21,930 nt of DNA from VBCK01 sp035511515. Lineage in GTDB: Bacteria; Pseudomonadota; Gammaproteobacteria; Burkholderiales; Burkholderiaceae_F. The stretch spans positions 1-21,930 of the forward strand of contig DATKFG010000140.1 in assembly GCA_035511515.1 (NCBI GenBank), read 5' to 3'. Shown here one piece after another: positions 15,049 to 21,930 of the stretch (positions within the stretch are counted from its first letter, which is position 1; the number at the start of each line of letters is the position of its first letter). The notes beneath the pieces are model-generated. The model saw only the letters and a list, made by a program, of their open reading frames with translations, was not told the DNA's origin and ran no database searches. The translations under genes and the position numbers were made by a program.

Positions 15049-15942
15049 TCACAGGCGGCGTGCCAGCCGTGGATCGAGCGCATCGCGCATGCCGTCACCG
15101 AGCAGGTTGACGGCGAGCACCGTCAGCGAGAGGCAGATGCCGGGAAACAGGATGAGGCGCCCTGCGATCTGGATCAGGCTTCGCCCTTCGGCCATGATGT
15201 TGCCCCAGCTCGGAATGTTCGGCGGCGTGCCCGCCCCGATAAACGAGAGTATCGCTTCGGTAATCATCGCCGATCCGCAAACATAGGTCGCCTGCACGAG
15301 CAGCGGCGCCACGATATTGGGCAGGATATGGCGTACCAGAATTCGAGGCAAGGTCGTGCCGGCAGCGATCGCCGCTTCGACATAGGGCTGCTCACGCAGC
15401 GTGAGCACGAGGCTGCGCACAAGCCGGACGACGCGTGGAACTTCGGCCAGCGTGATGGCGGCAATCACGTTTCCGATGCTCGCGCGGGTCAAGGCCATCA
15501 AGGCGATGGCGAGCAGCACCGACGGGATCGACATGAGCCCGTCCATCACGCGCATCACGACCGCGTCCAGCCAGCGCACGTAGCCGGTGATCAGCCCGAT
15601 CGCCGACCCGAGAAAGACCGAGAGCATCGCCACGGCGAGGCCGACGACCAGCGACACGCGCGCTCCGTACACCACGCGGCTGTAGACGTCGCGGCCAAGC
15701 ACGTCGGTACCCAGCCAGAAGTCGGCCGACGGTGGCTTCAGCCGCTTGATCGGCGCGACGGCTTGCGGGTCGATCGTCCCCAGCCACGGCGCCAGTATCG
15801 CGATGGCGACCATGCACGCGAGGATGAGGCCGCCAAGCAGGGCAGTCGGATGCCGTCGGAACGCGTCGCGGAAGCGCCTCCAGGTCGGCGATACCGACCT
15901 TTTCGCGGCGATCGGCGGTGCAGCAAGGCTCGTCGGATCCAT
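15049..15942 (-). CDS. dppC: Peptide-type ABC transporter permease, DppC-like
   Basis: The 297-residue inner-membrane permease has an N-terminal first helix (about 35-55) and then the WLGTDVLGRDVYSRVVYGAR segment typical of DppC/OppC. Further helices follow, with the EAA coupling loop in EAAIAAGTTLPRILVRH. It forms the channel with the DppB-like permease and contacts the ATPases through this loop. It begins one base before the DppB-like stop codon is cleared (start 15942, previous stop 15944-15946), so expression is tightly coupled; the ribosome-binding site is weak. Substrate specificity cannot be assigned from the permease. Confidence 0.92.
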   Translation of the reverse strand: MDPTSLAAPPIAAKRSVSPTWRRFRDAFRRHPTALLGGLILACMVAIAILAPWLGTIDPQAVAPIKRLKPPSADFWLGTDVLGRDVYSRVVYGARVSLVVGLAVAMLSVFLGSAIGLITGYVRWLDAVVMRVMDGLMSIPSVLLAIALMALTRASIGNVIAAITLAEVPRVVRLVRSLVLTLREQPYVEAAIAAGTTLPRILVRHILPNIVAPLLVQATYVCGSAMITEAILSFIGAGTPPNIPSWGNIMAEGRSLIQIAGRLILFPGICLSLTVLAVNLLGDGMRDALDPRLARRL

Positions 15943-15943
15943 C

Positions 15944-16885
15944 TTAATAGCGGATGCGCGGGTCGAACAGCGTGTACGACAGATCCACGACGAGGTTGAT
16001 CAGCACATAGACCGCGGAAAAGATCAGGATCACGCCTTGAATGACCGGATAGTCCCTGCGCAGGATCGCATCGACGGTCAGCCGCCCGATCCCGGGTAGC
16101 GCGAACACCGTTTCGGTGACGACGGCGCCGCTGATCAGCAGCGCGATTCCCACGCCGATGACGGTCATCACCGGAATGGCCGCGTTCTTGAGCGCGTGGC
16201 CGATCAGAATCTGCTGCGGCGCCAGGCCCTTCGCCGCCGCGGTGCGGATGTAATCCTGCGCGAGCACGTCGAGCATGCTGGCGCGCGTCATGCGTGCGAT
16301 CAGCGCGACGTAGACCGTACCCAGGGCGATGCTCGGCAGAATCAGATGGCGCAGCCACTGCCACGCTCCATCGCGAAAGTTGCGGTAGCCCTGCACCGGC
16401 AGCCACTCGAGCTGAACCGAAAACGTAAGGATCAGGATGTAGGCCAGCACGAATACCGGGACCGAGAAGCCCAGGACCGAGAACGACATCACGGCGCGGT
16501 CGAGCCAGGACCCCGCTTTGGCGGCAGCGATCACACCCAAGGGGATCGCGACGAGGATAGCCACCACGAGCGTGCAAAGCGTCAGTGCTACGGTCGGCTC
16601 GATACGCTGCCCGATCAGCTGGGTCACCGGAAGGTTGGTGAAGATGGAAGTGCCCAGATCTCCGTGCAGCAGCGCCCATAGCCAGCGACCGAACTGCACC
16701 ACGAAGGTCTGATCGAGCCCCAGCCGCGCGTGGATACGCCGGATGTCCTCATCGGTCGCTACGTCGCCGGCGATGATGGCGGCCGGATCCCCCGGCGTCA
16801 GATAGAGCAGAGAAAAGACGACCAACGCGACCACCGCCATGACGACGACGGTCGAAAGAATACGGCGGACGATGTACGCAATCAC
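15944..16885 (-). CDS. dppB: Peptide-type ABC transporter permease, DppB-like
   Basis: The 313-residue permease begins with a first transmembrane helix (about 8-30) and the LYLTPGDPA motif characteristic of DppB/OppB. It then has a periplasmic region, five more helices, and the EAA loop in RTAAAKGLAPQQILIGHAL. The start is GTG at 16885 with a weak purine-rich region before it. It follows the binding-protein gene after a 30-base gap that contains a hairpin, which may lower its expression relative to the binding protein. Confidence 0.93.
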   Translation of the reverse strand: MIAYIVRRILSTVVVMAVVALVVFSLLYLTPGDPAAIIAGDVATDEDIRRIHARLGLDQTFVVQFGRWLWALLHGDLGTSIFTNLPVTQLIGQRIEPTVALTLCTLVVAILVAIPLGVIAAAKAGSWLDRAVMSFSVLGFSVPVFVLAYILILTFSVQLEWLPVQGYRNFRDGAWQWLRHLILPSIALGTVYVALIARMTRASMLDVLAQDYIRTAAAKGLAPQQILIGHALKNAAIPVMTVIGVGIALLISGAVVTETVFALPGIGRLTVDAILRRDYPVIQGVILIFSAVYVLINLVVDLSYTLFDPRIRY

Positions 16886-16895
16886 CCGTCGTCTA

Positions 16896-16914
16896 GGCGT
16901 TGCGCGATAACGCC
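16896..16914. other. Intercistronic hairpin between binding-protein and permease genes
   Basis: GGCGTT (16896-16901) pairs perfectly with AACGCC (16909-16914) around a 7-base loop, immediately after the leftward dppA-like stop codon (16916-16918) and before the dppB-like GTG. There is no T-run. Hairpins in this position in binding-protein operons commonly protect the upstream message and keep binding protein in excess over permease. Confidence 0.4.
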
Positions 16915-16915
16915 G

Positions 16916-18541
16916 CTAACGCTTCTCGACGTTCCACAAAAGCGTCATCGGCGCAATGATCACGCCGCTCAGGTTCGAGCGATACGCCGTAGGAAGAATG
17001 AACTGCGCCGTCGGCACATATGGAACGAATTCAAAAGCGCGCGCCTGCACCGCGTCCGCGGCCTTTTTGGAGGCGGCCGCATCGCCGGCGCTAAACCACG
17101 CCTCGCGCAATTGCTCCAGCTTGGCATCGGTGGGCCAGCCGAACCAGGCCTTTTCGCCCGAGGCGCGAAGCGGGAAACTCACCGCGGGCGAGGTGACATC
17201 GGGGCCGACCAGCCAGGTGTGGAAGATCGACCAGCCGCCTTTTTCGACCGGCTCCTTCGACGCCCGGCGCGTGATCAACGTTCCCCAATCGCCCGCCTGC
17301 ACCTCGACATTCAGGCCGAGCTTGCGCAGCAGCTCGGCCGTCAGCAACGACTGCGAATGCACGATCGGCTGGTCGGTCGCATCGATGATGACGATTTTCT
17401 CGCCCTTGTAGCCGGACTCGTTGATCAGCTGCCTGGCTTTTTCGAAGTCGCGCTTGCCCTTGGCGGGTTCTGCGCCCACCTCGCTCGAAAGCGGCGTACC
17501 GCAGGTGAAGTAGGAATAACACACGTGTCCGTTCTTCGGGTCACCCGCGATACCGAGCACATAATCATTCTGGTCGACGACGGTGAGCAACGCCTGGCGC
17601 ATCTTTGGATGGTTGAACGGTGGATGCAGAAAATTGAAACGGAGCACGCCCATCGAACCCAGAGGGTCGATGTTCTCGACCTTGATGCTGCTGTTCCTGG
17701 CCAGCACCGGAATCAAGTCGGGCGGGAACTGTTCCCACCAATCGACCTCCCCGGCGCTGAGCGCCGCCGCCGCTGTGGCCGAATCCGGAATGTAGATCCA
17801 CTCCACGCGGTCGACTTTGACGACCTTGCCTCCGGCCGCCCATGAGGGCGCCTCCTTGCGCGGCACGTAGTCGACGTTCCTGACGTACACGACCTTGCTG
17901 CCCGGCACCCATTCCTCCTTGACGAACTTGAAGGGCCCCGAGCCGATCGCTTCGGTAATGCCGGTGGATGCGTCGGTCCTGGCGATGCGTTCGGGCATGA
18001 TGAACGGAACGTTCGACGACGGTTTCGCCAACGCTTCGAGCACGAGTGGAAACGGCCGTTTCAGCCTGAGCGTGAAGGTCTTGTCGCTGACGGCTTTCCA
18101 GGATTCCGTCACTTCGGCCATCTTCTGGCCGAGAGCATCGCGCTTGGCCCATCGTTCGATCGACGCGATGCAATCGGCTGACCGCACCGGCTGCCCGTCA
18201 TGGAACTTCAATCCGTCGCGCAGCGTAAAGGTGTACGTCAGTTGATCCTTGCCGAGCTCGTACTTGTCCACCATCTGCGGCTGAACGTGGAACCTGGCAT
18301 CGGTGGCAAACAGCGTGTCGTAGATCATGTACCCGTGGTTGCGGGTAATGTATGCCGTGGTCGTGATCGGATCGAGAATGCGCAGGTCCGCTTGCGGAAC
18401 GAGCTTGAGTACCTTTTCGCCTTGAGCGAACGCCGCCGGCATGGTCCAGACCGAGGCCAGGACGAAAGCGCCGATCGCAGCGGCCATTGAACGAAGCCGT
18501 GCAGAATGCTGGTTCATCGCGATGGTTTCCCCCGTGCGCAT
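16916..18541 (-). CDS. dppA: Peptide-type ABC transporter substrate-binding protein
   Basis: The 541-residue periplasmic protein of the SBP_bac_5 family has a Sec signal (hydrophobic core about 19-33, likely cleavage after AAFA, residue 39). The mature protein shows family segments such as TFTLRDGLKFHDGQPV, GSGPFKFVKEEW, and a C-terminal lobe with VPTAQFILPTAYRS. Two cysteines in HVCYSYFTCG could form a disulfide. It captures the substrate and delivers it to the permeases. GAGG lies 6 bases before ATG 18541. An in-frame ATG at 18517 gives a more typical signal peptide but has a worse ribosome-binding site. It is the first gene of the operon; the substrate is probably a peptide-like or N-substituted amino acid. 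Confidence 0.94.
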   Translation of the reverse strand: MRTGETIAMNQHSARLRSMAAAIGAFVLASVWTMPAAFAQGEKVLKLVPQADLRILDPITTTAYITRNHGYMIYDTLFATDARFHVQPQMVDKYELGKDQLTYTFTLRDGLKFHDGQPVRSADCIASIERWAKRDALGQKMAEVTESWKAVSDKTFTLRLKRPFPLVLEALAKPSSNVPFIMPERIARTDASTGITEAIGSGPFKFVKEEWVPGSKVVYVRNVDYVPRKEAPSWAAGGKVVKVDRVEWIYIPDSATAAAALSAGEVDWWEQFPPDLIPVLARNSSIKVENIDPLGSMGVLRFNFLHPPFNHPKMRQALLTVVDQNDYVLGIAGDPKNGHVCYSYFTCGTPLSSEVGAEPAKGKRDFEKARQLINESGYKGEKIVIIDATDQPIVHSQSLLTAELLRKLGLNVEVQAGDWGTLITRRASKEPVEKGGWSIFHTWLVGPDVTSPAVSFPLRASGEKAWFGWPTDAKLEQLREAWFSAGDAAASKKAADAVQARAFEFVPYVPTAQFILPTAYRSNLSGVIIAPMTLLWNVEKR

Positions 18542-18742
18542 CTAATACCTCGCCGGGTTCGCTGTCTACTGATTTTGGCACGACCGATGGCATCCGGACC
18601 CCGAAATGGCTGTCCGGCAGCTCTGCCCGGCGCCGGGCGGCCGCGGTCGGCTGCCGCCCATGGCCGGCTCGTGTAACGTCCGTGTTCAGGCGCGCGCTGC
18701 TTCCGGTGCGTCGCTCGCGACACGTTCTAAGGCGCAACCCCG

Positions 18743-19147
18743 ATGAGCACGGTCAATTACCGAGGCGGCTGCCTCTGCGGCTCGGTCCGCTATGAGATCG
18801 TGGGCGAATTGCAGCAGGTCGTTCATTGCCATTGCACGATGTGCCGCCGGCACAGCGGCGCCGCCTTCTTGACCTACGCGGCCTGCCGGGCCGAAGACCT
18901 GCGGCTCATCGCCCAACCGCCGGCGCCATACCCTTCATCGCAGGGCACAACGCGCGGTCACTGCGGGCGTTGCGGCAGCCCGGTCACCTTCACTTCCGAT
19001 TCGGACACCGCGACGGTGTGGCTGACCCTGGGCAGTTTCGATGAGCCCGAGCGCGTTCATCCGCGCGAGCACTGGTTCATCGCCAGCAGGCTGCCGTGGC
19101 TGCACCTCGACGACGGCCTGCCGGGCTGGCAGGAATTTCCGCCATGA
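18743..19147 (+). CDS. GFA-family zinc-binding protein
   Basis: The 134-residue protein has the CENP-V/GFA fold. All seven expected zinc cysteines are present: C10 and C12 (GGCLCGS), C29, C31 and C34 (HCHCTMCRR), and C74 and C77 (HCGRCGSP). The name-giving member binds S-hydroxymethylglutathione formed from formaldehyde and glutathione. Most relatives have no shown activity, so a role in formaldehyde handling is only possible. The start is ATG at 18743 with AAGG about 10 bases upstream. It diverges from the transporter operon, with about 200 bases of GC-rich sequence between them. Confidence 0.9.
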   Translation: MSTVNYRGGCLCGSVRYEIVGELQQVVHCHCTMCRRHSGAAFLTYAACRAEDLRLIAQPPAPYPSSQGTTRGHCGRCGSPVTFTSDSDTATVWLTLGSFDEPERVHPREHWFIASRLPWLHLDDGLPGWQEFPP

Positions 19148-19191
19148 GGTCCAGATCGGGTCGCCCGGGGAGAATCAGTGACTGTCCGCGA

Positions 19192-20091
19192 TCACAGGAA
19201 ATTCCAGGTAAACCCCAGTGACACAAAACCAGGGTGGCCGCCGGCCGCGATGAACTGCCGGTACTCGCCGTGCAGCGCCCACGAGCCCAGCTTGAATTGG
19301 ACCCCCGCCCCGCCGGCGAAACCGGTATCGATCCGGTCCAGTTCGAGGGTCTGCCTGCAGGTCGTATCGTTCCAGGGACAGCTCCCCACCCCGGGTCGAG
19401 ATGTGGCCATGTGCGAGGTGCTTTTCAGCCGGGCCAACCCTGCCTCGAGGTAGACATCGAGCACCGGGGGCGGCAGCGGCAGGTAAACAACGCCAAAGGC
19501 GGCCGTGGCCTTCCTCGAGACATCGGTCGGAAACGAGCCGGAGTGGCCACTTGCCTGCCCCAGGTCAACGTGCGCCAGCTCGGCACCGAGAAGCGGGCCC
19601 AGGCGCGGTGCTGCCACTGCTCTAAGGGCCAACCGGGTTTCCTTGACGCCGGTGGAAAGTTCTGAGCCGCTGACCGCGGTGAAGCGCTTGTACTCAACCG
19701 GCAGCGTCAACGAGCCCAGTTTGACTTGGGACCACCTCCCGCCGGCGGGGCTCGTATCACTACGGTCCAGCCGGAAAGGTTGGAGGTTGCAAGTTGCTGT
19801 CGAACAAATCCCCGCCCCAGGTGGCCACGCGGTGGATTCGACAGCGAGCAGCGGCACCGGGAGCAGTCCGGCCATCACGCTGACTGCCGGGGCCTTGCCT
19901 TTGAAGGGGTCGAAGCGCGCTGGACCGACGACAGAGTCAGAGGCTGGATTGGCAGTCGCTCTGACTTGCAGGCGTCCGATAGCCCGGCCAGGGTAAGGGT
20001 CCGGTAAGTCGACAGCAAAAGCCCGATCGAGCAGCAGCGCGGCCAGCAAAACGGCGGTCAGGGCCCCAGCAAAGTGACTAGTTCCAAACAT
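19192..20091 (-). CDS. Outer-membrane beta-barrel protein with internal repeat
   Basis: The 299-residue product has a Sec signal peptide (about 1-26, ending RAFA). The mature part has alternating polar and hydrophobic strands rich in Gly, and ends in FTWNFL, a terminal aromatic typical of outer-membrane barrels. Two segments resemble each other: one with CSTATCNLQ, LDRSDT, KLGSLTLPVEYKRF (about 95-140), the other with CPWNDTTC, LDRIDT, KLGSWALHGEYRQF (about 235-282), each with a Cys pair. This suggests a duplicated half-barrel. The function is unknown; a small OmpA-like barrel is the best guess. The start is ATG at 20091 with AGG about 7 bases upstream. The start region overlaps the end of the small Cys/His gene by 14 bases. 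Confidence 0.78.
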   Translation of the reverse strand: MFGTSHFAGALTAVLLAALLLDRAFAVDLPDPYPGRAIGRLQVRATANPASDSVVGPARFDPFKGKAPAVSVMAGLLPVPLLAVESTAWPPGAGICSTATCNLQPFRLDRSDTSPAGGRWSQVKLGSLTLPVEYKRFTAVSGSELSTGVKETRLALRAVAAPRLGPLLGAELAHVDLGQASGHSGSFPTDVSRKATAAFGVVYLPLPPPVLDVYLEAGLARLKSTSHMATSRPGVGSCPWNDTTCRQTLELDRIDTGFAGGAGVQFKLGSWALHGEYRQFIAAGGHPGFVSLGFTWNFL

Positions 20092-20302
20092 CAAACCTGA
20101 CCGCGCGCCCGCAGATCGTGCAATTCCAGATGGCGAAGGTCGACTGCACCACGTTGGGCTCGACTTCGAAGTCGTGATCGCAATGGACATCGCCGTGGCT
20201 TTGCCTCATCGAATACGGGCAATAAACGTCGCTGTCGAGCAGAAGTTTGCGCGAGCGGTACTGCGGGCGCTCGGGCGTCTTCGGTGTCTGGGTCGTGTCC
20301 AT
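20078..20302 (-). CDS. Small Cys/His-rich protein, 74 residues
   Basis: The 74-residue product begins MDTTQTPKTPERPQYRSRK and carries possible zinc ligands: a Cys in DVYCPYS, Cys and His in DVHCDHD, and a CxxC in WNCTICGR. It could be a one-domain zinc ribbon, but I do not recognise the family. GGAGG lies 8 bases before ATG 20302. The in-frame ATG at 20317 overlaps this ribosome-binding site and is less likely; the frame remains open to 20569 but that part does not look coding. Its stop lies 14 bases inside the next gene, the beta-barrel, so the two are probably translated in a coupled way from one message. Confidence 0.72.
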   Translation of the reverse strand: MDTTQTPKTPERPQYRSRKLLLDSDVYCPYSMRQSHGDVHCDHDFEVEPNVVQSTFAIWNCTICGRAVRFDVWN

Positions 20303-20658
20303 ATTCTCTTCCTCCATGAGCCCACTCCCATGTGCCCTCGAAACGGGCACGGACATTGACAAACTCGTCGGTATCAAATATGCGCTTGAGCGGGCTTCGA
20401 ATTCAAGTAACCCATTGAGCCTCGGACGTCTGCGGTAGTCAAAAGCACCCCGGGGATGTTTTGAGGGTTCGCTTAAGGGATTCACCCCCATCCATTGCAG
20501 GTGAAGCACCCATCGATTTACCATGTTCCCGTCCGCGAGGGCATCCCCGTGCCCGCAGCGCCGTTTCATTCGTAATGGCGCGCGCCATCATGTTTCGCTC
20601 TCGGCTCCATAGAATCGGCGCGTCGTATTGACTTACTGTCGCCTCGGAGGGAACGATC
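20303..20658. other. Divergent intergenic region
   Basis: These 356 bases separate the leftward Cys/His gene from the rightward dehydrogenase. I see no convincing gene in them. They hold an inverted repeat GTGCCC/GGGCAC (20332-20337 and 20345-20350) in the leader of the leftward gene. There is also an A/T-richer stretch (20351-20420) likely to hold its promoter, and a 14-base palindrome (20575-20588) before the dehydrogenase. A TAGAAT (20610-20615) could be a -10 box for the dehydrogenase but has no good -35 partner. Confidence 0.5.
20575..20588. promoter_or_regulatory. 14-base perfect palindrome, possible operator
   Basis: ATGGCGCGCGCCAT reads the same on both strands. It lies about 70 bases before the dehydrogenase start, where a regulator could bind near the promoter. 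In DNA this GC-rich, alternating CG palindromes also arise by chance, so the operator role is only a suggestion. Confidence 0.25.
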
Positions 20659-21543
20659 ATGAACGTGGGCTTCATTGGACTGGGACGTATGGGCGTCGGC
20701 ATGGCCGCCAACTTGTTGAAGGCCGGCCATCGCTTGACCGTGTACAACCGGGCGCGGGCGAAGGCCGAGCCGCTGATCGCGCAGGGCGCCAGGCTCGCAG
20801 CCAGCGTTTCCGACGCCTGCCAGGGCGACGCCGTCGTCACGATGCTGGCCGATGACGCGGCGGTCGAGCAAATCGCGTTTGGTGACGGCGGCATCATCGA
20901 TCGCCTGCCGCCCCGCGCGGTGCACGTTTCCTGCAGCACGATCAGCGTCGCCCTGTCGAAGCGGCTTTCCGAAGCGCATGCGAAGGCGGGCCAGCGCTTC
21001 GTCGCCGCGCCCGTGTTCGGCCGCCCGGAAGCGGCGGCCGCGCGCCGGCTCTTCGTGGTCGCGGCCGGCGAGCCGGGTGCGATTGAAGCCGTGTCCGCGC
21101 TTCTCGAAGCCCTGGGGCAGAAGACGTTCGTCATGTCCGACACGCCTCAGGCCGCCAACCTGGTGAAACTGAGCGGCAACTTCCTGATCGCTTCGGTGAT
21201 CGAATCGCTGGGTGAGGCGATCGCGCTTGTCGAAAAGGGAGGTATCGACCCCCGGCGATACCTGGAGTTGCTGACGTCGAGCCTGTTCGATACGCCTATC
21301 TACAAGAACTACGGCGGGCTGATTGTCGGCGGCAGCTTCGAACCGGCCGGCTTTGCCGCGCCGCTCGGCTACAAGGACATTCGACTGGCGCTGGCGGCCG
21401 CCGAAGACTTGCGCGTACCGATGCCGGTGGGTAGCCTGCTGCGCGACCGGCTCCTGACCTTGCTCGCCCAAGGCGGCGAGCGTCTCGATTGGTCGGCGAT
21501 CGGCAGGTTGCCCGCGGCGGATGCGGGCCTGACGTCGACCTGA
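20659..21543 (+). CDS. NAD(P)-dependent beta-hydroxyacid dehydrogenase
   Basis: The 294-residue protein is of the 3-hydroxyisobutyrate / tartronate-semialdehyde / glyoxylate reductase family. The Rossmann motif GFIGLGRMG is at 4-12, with NR at the end of the second strand (30-31) suggesting NADP(H). The substrate loop reads AAPVFGRP instead of the common PVSGG, and the catalytic Lys170 with Asn174 lies in KLSGNF; GYKD (237-240) is also conserved. It would interconvert a short hydroxy acid and its semialdehyde or keto acid; the exact substrate is unknown. The start is ATG at 20659 with GGAGGG 7 bases upstream. The gene stands alone, convergent with the quinone-reductase-like gene. Confidence 0.92.
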   Translation: MNVGFIGLGRMGVGMAANLLKAGHRLTVYNRARAKAEPLIAQGARLAASVSDACQGDAVVTMLADDAAVEQIAFGDGGIIDRLPPRAVHVSCSTISVALSKRLSEAHAKAGQRFVAAPVFGRPEAAAARRLFVVAAGEPGAIEAVSALLEALGQKTFVMSDTPQAANLVKLSGNFLIASVIESLGEAIALVEKGGIDPRRYLELLTSSLFDTPIYKNYGGLIVGGSFEPAGFAAPLGYKDIRLALAAAEDLRVPMPVGSLLRDRLLTLLAQGGERLDWSAIGRLPAADAGLTST

Positions 21544-21554
21544 AGGAGGAGGAT

Positions 21555-21626
21555 ATGAAGGCCGCAATCATCGAGCTGATCCTGATCGGTGCCGTCAGGG
21601 AATGTCCACGACGACGTTGCCCATGA
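21555..21626 (+). CDS. Tiny frame with strong ribosome-binding site, possible gene remnant
   Basis: AAGGAGGAGG (21543-21552) directly precedes ATG 21555, starting 12 bases after the dehydrogenase stop. The frame encodes 23 residues, beginning MKAAIIELILIGA, and ends at TGA 21624-21626 inside the opposing gene. The start looks real, and resembles the MKAA-type beginnings common in dehydrogenases, but the product is far too short for that. It may be a leader peptide or the stub of a gene whose remainder was lost. Confidence 0.25.
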   Translation: MKAAIIELILIGAVRECPRRRCP

Positions 21627-21930
21627 CTTCCCCGCGCTCGACGATCTCGTGCGCTTCCGCGATGGCCTCGAGGGGCAGGCGGCGGGCGACGGTGTGAATG
21701 AGCCGCCCGCGTTCAAGCAGCTGCGTCAGTTCGTTAATGCCCGCTGCGCGGTCCGCGTCCGAGAGCTCATAGACCAGGAAGAATCGCAAAGTAATGCTGT
21801 TGATCAGCAGCCATTGGCCCGGCAGAGCGGTCTCACTTGGCGACGTGCCGTACACGACGACCGTGCAGCCGGGCCGCAGGAGCGCCGGATAGAGTTTGGC
21901 ATTGGCACTGAGATCCATCTCGATCAGCGC
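21595..21930 (-). CDS. Medium-chain dehydrogenase/quinone reductase-like protein, C-terminal part
   Basis: Only the last 111 or so residues are in the window; the frame is open past the right edge (ALIEMDLSAN at the edge). The visible part carries the end of the nucleotide-binding domain (GCTVVVYGT) and the typical ending: an ELTQLLERGRL helix, LPLEAIAEAHE, and the final GNVVVDIP strand of zinc-independent NADPH:quinone oxidoreductase-like members. It would reduce a quinone or enone with NAD(P)H. The internal ATG at 21918 is not the start. The upstream half, needed to judge zinc ligands, lies outside. Confidence 0.85.
   Translation of the reverse strand, partial: ALIEMDLSANAKLYPALLRPGCTVVVYGTSPSETALPGQWLLINSITLRFFLVYELSDADRAAGINELTQLLERGRLIHTVARRLPLEAIAEAHEIVERGEVMGNVVVDIP

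Noticed and set aside
18576..18593. Sigma-54-like TGGCACG followed by ATGGCAT upstream of the GFA gene
   Set aside because: The -12 half lacks the TTGC core at the right spacing, and no enhancer-binding context is visible.
18606..18746. 46-codon rightward frame ending on the GFA start
   Set aside because: No ribosome-binding site and a Pro/Arg/Ala-rich product; the ATGA overlap is likely chance.
20092..20190. Upstream extension of the barrel frame
   Set aside because: The signal peptide begins at the ATG at 20091, and the extension overlaps the small Cys/His gene in another frame.
20356..20384. Perfect TTGACA on the plus strand with TATGCG 17 bases on
   Set aside because: The -10 is poor and the box faces a gene about 280 bases away; more likely chance in a promoter-rich spacer.
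1..21930. CRISPR arrays, tRNA, rRNA, transposase or phage genes
   Set aside because: No regularly spaced repeats, cloverleaf-like sequence, insertion-sequence ends or mobile-element proteins were seen anywhere in the window.

Overview
The window is high-GC bacterial DNA, densely packed with genes on both strands. Several features point to a proteobacterium, most likely a betaproteobacterium of the Burkholderiales type: the overall codon bias, an IF-1 longer than the usual 72 residues that sits next to a cold-shock gene, a DppABCDF-type importer with an M20 amidohydrolase, and a short arsenic operon. This placement is an inference from gene content. I see no phage, insertion-sequence, CRISPR, tRNA or rRNA signal.

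Layout, left to right. Bases 1-180 hold two strong hairpins and perhaps the first codons of a leftward gene. Bases 180-5705 form a leftward block: an SRPBCC-fold protein, a 94-residue unknown, a 59-residue unknown, and the large helicase Lhr. Diverging from it to the right are a cold-shock protein (6023-6226), tandem hairpins ending in a Rho-independent terminator, and a second-type infA (6357-6614). Next is a four-gene arsenic operon, arsR-arsI-arsC-aqpS (6729-8722), with a promoter/operator region just upstream and a strong hairpin at its end. A leftward PhnB-like VOC protein and a rightward secreted phosphoesterase follow.

Bases 11062-18541 are a leftward operon of about 7.5 kb. In transcription order it encodes a periplasmic solute-binding protein, two permeases, two ATPases, a zinc-dependent M20 amidohydrolase, and an exported protein of unknown function. 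The logic is import of a small peptide-like or N-substituted amino-acid compound followed by hydrolysis in the cytoplasm. A rightward GFA-type zinc protein, a leftward pair (a small Cys/His protein overlapping an outer-membrane beta-barrel gene) and a rightward beta-hydroxyacid dehydrogenase follow. The window ends in a truncated leftward medium-chain dehydrogenase/quinone reductase.

The arsenic operon is the clearest pathway. ArsI would cleave trivalent organoarsenicals to As(III), ArsC would reduce As(V) to As(III), and the AqpS channel would release As(III) down its gradient. All of this would be under a Cys-rich ArsR. No ArsB or Acr3 pump is present in the window. The least familiar items are the 59-residue gene, the Cys/His gene overlapping the barrel gene, the internally repeated barrel, and a tiny frame with a strong ribosome-binding site near 21555. 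I did not find a system I could call clearly new; the best leads are under findings.
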